Shown here piece by piece: positions 59,780 through 64,000 of a stretch of 64,000 nt of DNA (within the stretch, counting starts at the first letter, position 1; every line of letters starts with the position of its first letter). A program made the position numbers and the translations under genes. The stretch is taken from positions 1,426,001 through 1,490,000 of the forward strand of contig OY969721.1 of NCBI GenBank assembly GCA_963702175.1, given 5' to 3'. The notes beneath the pieces were generated by a model, which worked only from the letters and a program-made list of their open reading frames with translations, did no database searches and was not told the DNA's origin. Origin of the DNA: VRUE01 sp963702175 (GTDB taxonomy: Bacteria; Actinomycetota; Thermoleophilia; Solirubrobacterales; 70-9).

Positions 59780-61561
59780 ATGAAAACGCCACACAGCATT
59801 TCCCTCAGCTGGCCCCTGCGTGCCCTCTGCGCGCTGGGCCTCGTCCTCGCGGCAATGGCCGCCTGGGCCGGCAACGCAAACGCATACGTGACCCCGGCCC
59901 AGGCCGAGCACGCCGCCGACCGCGGTGCCAACTGGTTCCTCACGAACCAGGAAGAGAGCGGCAGCCTCGGCAGCGACTGGGCGATGACCGCCCTCGCCGC
60001 GGCCGGGATCAACGCCGCCGACGCCAGCACCTCGCTGGCCGATCCCAGCGCCCAGGAGTTCTACCTGGGCGACCTGCAGGCGAACGGCCCGGGAGGCGCC
60101 GGTACGGACGCCGCCCGCGGCATCCTCGCCGGCCACGCGGGCGGGATCCAGACGTCCCGCCTCTCGGCCTCGGCCGACGCGACCAAAAGCAACCTCGTCG
60201 CCCGGCTCGCCGAGCTGTTCGACGGTGAGCAGATCGGCAGTACCGGCCTGCTCAACGACGACATCTTCGGCGTGCTCGCCCTGCACCACGCGGGGGCGCC
60301 CCAGGAGGTACTGCGCTGGGTCGTCGACAACCTGCGCGCGAAACAACTGCCGAACGGCGGCTGGAGCTGGAGCGCATCGCCGAGCGCGCCGCCGGACACG
60401 GACATGACCGGGGCCGCCGTGGGCGCCTTCTGCGCCGCCGGCGTCAGCCCATCCGATGCCGACGTCGGGCAGGCGCTCGACCTTCTCCACACACTCCAGG
60501 ACCCCGCCACCGGCGGTTTCGTCGTCCCGCCCGAGTGGTTCGGGGTCGGCGTCAATACAGACACCACGGCCTGGGTGGCCAGCGGCCTAATCCAGTGCGG
60601 CATCGACCCGCAGGGACCCGAGTGGACCACCGATCAAGGCAAGACGCCGCTCGACTACCTCGTCTCGCTGCAGCGCCCCGACGGTCACTTCGACTGGACC
60701 GAGGAATTCGCCGGCGGCCCCTTCGAGACGTTCAACTCGGTGCGGCCGCTGGGTGGCGCCGCGTTCTCGTCTGAGCCCCCGGCCCGGCTCGACGGCACCA
60801 GCCCCGCCGTCCACCCAGCCCCCGAGGTCAGCGCCGGCACCACCGTCCCGGTCGCGCTGGTGATCGACCACGGCCCGGGCGGCGAGGACGTGCGGATGTG
60901 CCGGATCGACGTCGAGTCGGGCGCCAGCCTCGAGCAGGCGCTCGAAGACGCCGAGGCCACCTCGACCCCGGCGGGCTGCGTCGCCGAGTTCGAGACGGTC
61001 GCCGCTGGAGCGGGCGTGCGGCTGGCTTCGCTGAACGGCGTTGCCGAGACCCCCGAGTACGGATGGCGGGTAAGGATCGGTGGTGGCGAGGCACAGGCCG
61101 AGGCGAGCGAGCCGGTCGGGTTCGGCGATCTCGTCTTCCTCGAGTTCGCGCCGAAGGTGGCCGATCCGGGCGCGCCGCCGAAGGTCGATGTGCCGCCGCT
61201 GCAGGCATCGAACCGGCAGCGGACACGCGGGCCGCGGGTCCGCGTCCTGCGCAGGGCCCAGTGGCGGGACGGAAGCGTCGCCGTGCGCCTGCGCTGCCCG
61301 AGCGGCAACGGCGCCGCCGGCTGCCGTGGCTCGCTGACGCTCCAGTTCCGCCGGCACGCCGGCGGGGAGCTAGTCCTCGGCGGCTCCGCCGCGTTCGAGG
61401 TCGACTCAGGTGCCAAGGCGACGATCGCGGTCCCCGCCACCGAGGCGCTACAGCGGGCGCTGGCCGAGCGGGCGAAGGTGAAGCTGCGGGTCACCGCGGC
61501 CACCCGGGCCGGTGACGGCGCCGTCCGGCTCACCCACGCGAGGCGGTTCCTCGTCGGGTGA
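59780..61561 (+). CDS. Secreted alpha/alpha-toroid + DUF4430 protein, transcobalamin/intrinsic-factor-like
   Basis: 593 residues from ATG 59780, with AAGGAG 6 nt upstream. The signal peptide covers residues 1-37. Residues 40-330 are prenyltransferase/squalene-cyclase-type helical repeats (GANWFLTNQEESGSLGSDWA, LRAKQLPNGGWSWS, LVSLQRPDGHFDWTEEF). Residues 345-465 fit DUF4430 (CRIDVESGASLEQALEDAEA, YGWRVRIGGGE, FGDLVFLEFAPK). A C-terminal beta domain follows. A helical toroid followed by a DUF4430-type beta domain is the layout of animal transcobalamin and intrinsic factor. Together with the riboswitch this suggests extracellular B12 capture. Ligand binding is inferred. Confidence 0.78.
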   Translation: MKTPHSISLSWPLRALCALGLVLAAMAAWAGNANAYVTPAQAEHAADRGANWFLTNQEESGSLGSDWAMTALAAAGINAADASTSLADPSAQEFYLGDLQANGPGGAGTDAARGILAGHAGGIQTSRLSASADATKSNLVARLAELFDGEQIGSTGLLNDDIFGVLALHHAGAPQEVLRWVVDNLRAKQLPNGGWSWSASPSAPPDTDMTGAAVGAFCAAGVSPSDADVGQALDLLHTLQDPATGGFVVPPEWFGVGVNTDTTAWVASGLIQCGIDPQGPEWTTDQGKTPLDYLVSLQRPDGHFDWTEEFAGGPFETFNSVRPLGGAAFSSEPPARLDGTSPAVHPAPEVSAGTTVPVALVIDHGPGGEDVRMCRIDVESGASLEQALEDAEATSTPAGCVAEFETVAAGAGVRLASLNGVAETPEYGWRVRIGGGEAQAEASEPVGFGDLVFLEFAPKVADPGAPPKVDVPPLQASNRQRTRGPRVRVLRRAQWRDGSVAVRLRCPSGNGAAGCRGSLTLQFRRHAGGELVLGGSAAFEVDSGAKATIAVPATEALQRALAERAKVKLRVTAATRAGDGAVRLTHARRFLVG

Positions 61562-62679
61562 GCGCACGGCTGGCAAAGCTCGTCGCCACGATCGCGCTCG
61601 CGGCCGTGGCGACGGCTGCCGCCCCGTCGGCGGAGGCGGCCGTCGTCTCGCTGCGGGTCGAGAGCTCCTCGGCGCCACTGCCCCTCTTCGACGGCACGGT
61701 CAGCACCGAGCCGCACCAGGTGGATGGCAGCGACGGCAGCGGCCCCCACGCCTGCTGGGGACCGCCGGGGGCGACTCCGGCGTCGACCGCGACCGGCGCC
61801 CTAGACGACGCCCTGCGCGGCGCCGGCATTTCCTGGCGCGGCAAATGGGATCCGAGCTTCCGCGACTTCTTCATCGACCGCATCGGCCCCTACGCATCTG
61901 CCCCGCCTGACAACTACTGGTCGCTGACCGTCAACGGCCGCTTCTCAGCCGGCGGCTGCCTAACCAGGGTCGCCGACGGCGACTCGGTCCGCTTCTTCTA
62001 CGGGCCGCTGTTCGGCGCGCCGCCCCAGGACAACCCGACGATGCCGGATAACCCAGCTGCTGAAGGTGGGTGGCCAGGCTCCGGGCAATCCGTCCCGGCA
62101 AGGGTCCGGGGAGGCGGACTGGAGCGGATCTCCCGACGAGCGGCTCGCTATCTGCGACGCGCCGACGGTAGCGGCGACGATTGGGCAGAGCTGGCGCTCG
62201 CCCTGCGTAGCGGCCGCGACCCCTCGGGCGCGGCACGACACCTCGGCGAACGCCTGCGCGCGCTGTCCGGTAAGGCCCAGAGCAACGATGTCGACTCCAC
62301 TGCGCTCGCCGCCTGGGCGCTGGAGATGCGCGGCCAGCACGCGCGGGCGCGGCGAGCCGCGATCTGGGTGCGCTCCGCCCAGGCCGCCGACGGCGGCTTC
62401 CCGACCACGCCGGGCGGCAACTCGAACGCGCAGAGCACCGGAGTCGCCCTGATAGGGCTGCGGGTCGCCGGGCTAGGGCCGCGTCCCACTCCGACTCCGG
62501 ACGGGCCCACTCCGCTCGACTACCTCGCCTCCCTCGCCCGCCGCGACGGCTCGATCGCCTATGCCCGCAACAGTTCCCCCACCCCGGTCTGGACCACGGC
62601 ACAGGCCCTGCTCGGCCTGACGACACGGGCGCGGCTGCTCGGCTTGGACGCCCGCCGCACCTCCAGCCGAATACGCTGA
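61558..62679 (+). CDS. Secreted DUF4430 + alpha-toroid protein, second member of the B12-controlled pair
   Basis: 373 residues from GTG 61558, overlapping the previous stop by 4 nt. The signal peptide is LVATIALAAVATAAAPSAEA. The domain order is reversed relative to its partner. DUF4430 comes first, with the classic YWSLTVNGRFSAGGCLTRV and DGDSVRFFYGP. Helical repeats follow (SNDVDSTALAAWALEMRGQH, WVRSAQAADGGFPTTPGGN, LASLARRDGSIAYA, TTAQALLGLTTRA). It has no membrane anchor or sortase signal. Likely a cobalamin- or corrinoid-binding partner of the first protein. Confidence 0.75.
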   Translation: MSARLAKLVATIALAAVATAAAPSAEAAVVSLRVESSSAPLPLFDGTVSTEPHQVDGSDGSGPHACWGPPGATPASTATGALDDALRGAGISWRGKWDPSFRDFFIDRIGPYASAPPDNYWSLTVNGRFSAGGCLTRVADGDSVRFFYGPLFGAPPQDNPTMPDNPAAEGGWPGSGQSVPARVRGGGLERISRRAARYLRRADGSGDDWAELALALRSGRDPSGAARHLGERLRALSGKAQSNDVDSTALAAWALEMRGQHARARRAAIWVRSAQAADGGFPTTPGGNSNAQSTGVALIGLRVAGLGPRPTPTPDGPTPLDYLASLARRDGSIAYARNSSPTPVWTTAQALLGLTTRARLLGLDARRTSSRIR

Positions 62680-62710
62680 AGGCACCCACGAACTCGACGG
62701 AGGCACGACT

Positions 62711-64000
<1,290 letters not shown>

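Overview
The window is GC-rich DNA with tightly packed genes, many GTG/TTG starts and frequent 4-nt stop/start overlaps. The secreted protein families (NHL/propeller proteins, fibronectin-like repeat proteins, NGAVT-repeat and collagen-like proteins), the PAC2 protein, the split methylmalonyl-CoA mutase and CGAAC-N4-GTTC boxes suggest an actinobacterium, most likely of the Thermoleophilia/Solirubrobacterales type. This is inference from gene content; there is no rRNA in the window.

Layout. 1-3.5 kb: the end of an ABC permease and four TetR regulators. 3.5-9 kb: acyl-CoA carboxylase beta chain and methylmalonyl-CoA mutase large subunit (propionyl-CoA to succinyl-CoA), separated by a repeat-rich secreted protein and a DUF559-type gene bracketed by two mirror-image 52-nt palindromes. 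9-20 kb: an unknown HDHGH protein, UDP-glucuronate decarboxylase, a sigma factor fused to its own anti-sigma-like domain and coupled to a secreted Ig-like protein, a small basic protein behind two LexA-type boxes, an inositol-phosphatase-like enzyme, an AddB-like helicase-nuclease, and a duplicated membrane gene. 20-31 kb: PAC2 protein, MacB/FtsX-type exporter with TetR, two half-size TauE/SafE proteins, trehalose phosphatase, SIMPL protein, a tRNA-like gene of abnormal shape, PolX, a polyprenol mannosyltransferase-like enzyme, thioredoxin and tautomerase. 31-44.7 kb: a DUF4258/DUF2283 pair, IleRS, two DUF4143 ATPases with related tandem repeats at their starts, a short-chain dehydrogenase, a small insertion-like segment, a benzoylformate-decarboxylase/FAD-FeS oxidase operon, a frameshifted VapB relic and a secreted M15-like peptidase. 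44.7-58 kb: a block of very large secreted proteins, all on the minus strand. 58-64 kb: a lipoprotein, a VapBC pair, a cobalamin riboswitch driving two secreted alpha/alpha-toroid + DUF4430 proteins that resemble animal transcobalamin/intrinsic factor, and the start of fumC.

Most interesting items: the palindrome-bracketed DUF559 gene (6326-7319); the riboswitch-controlled transcobalamin-like pair (59530-62679); a 5' leader with identical geometry (tandem AACCAGTC motif, 2 nt, hairpin, 13 nt, GTG) in front of two secreted-protein genes; the LexA-boxed basic protein; the shared operator-like repeats of the DUF4143 ATPases; the abnormal tRNA-like gene whose downstream flank is complementary to its anticodon arm; and a ~416-bp insertion flanked by a 14-bp direct repeat. 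All domain calls come from reading translated sequence by eye; no database search was run.
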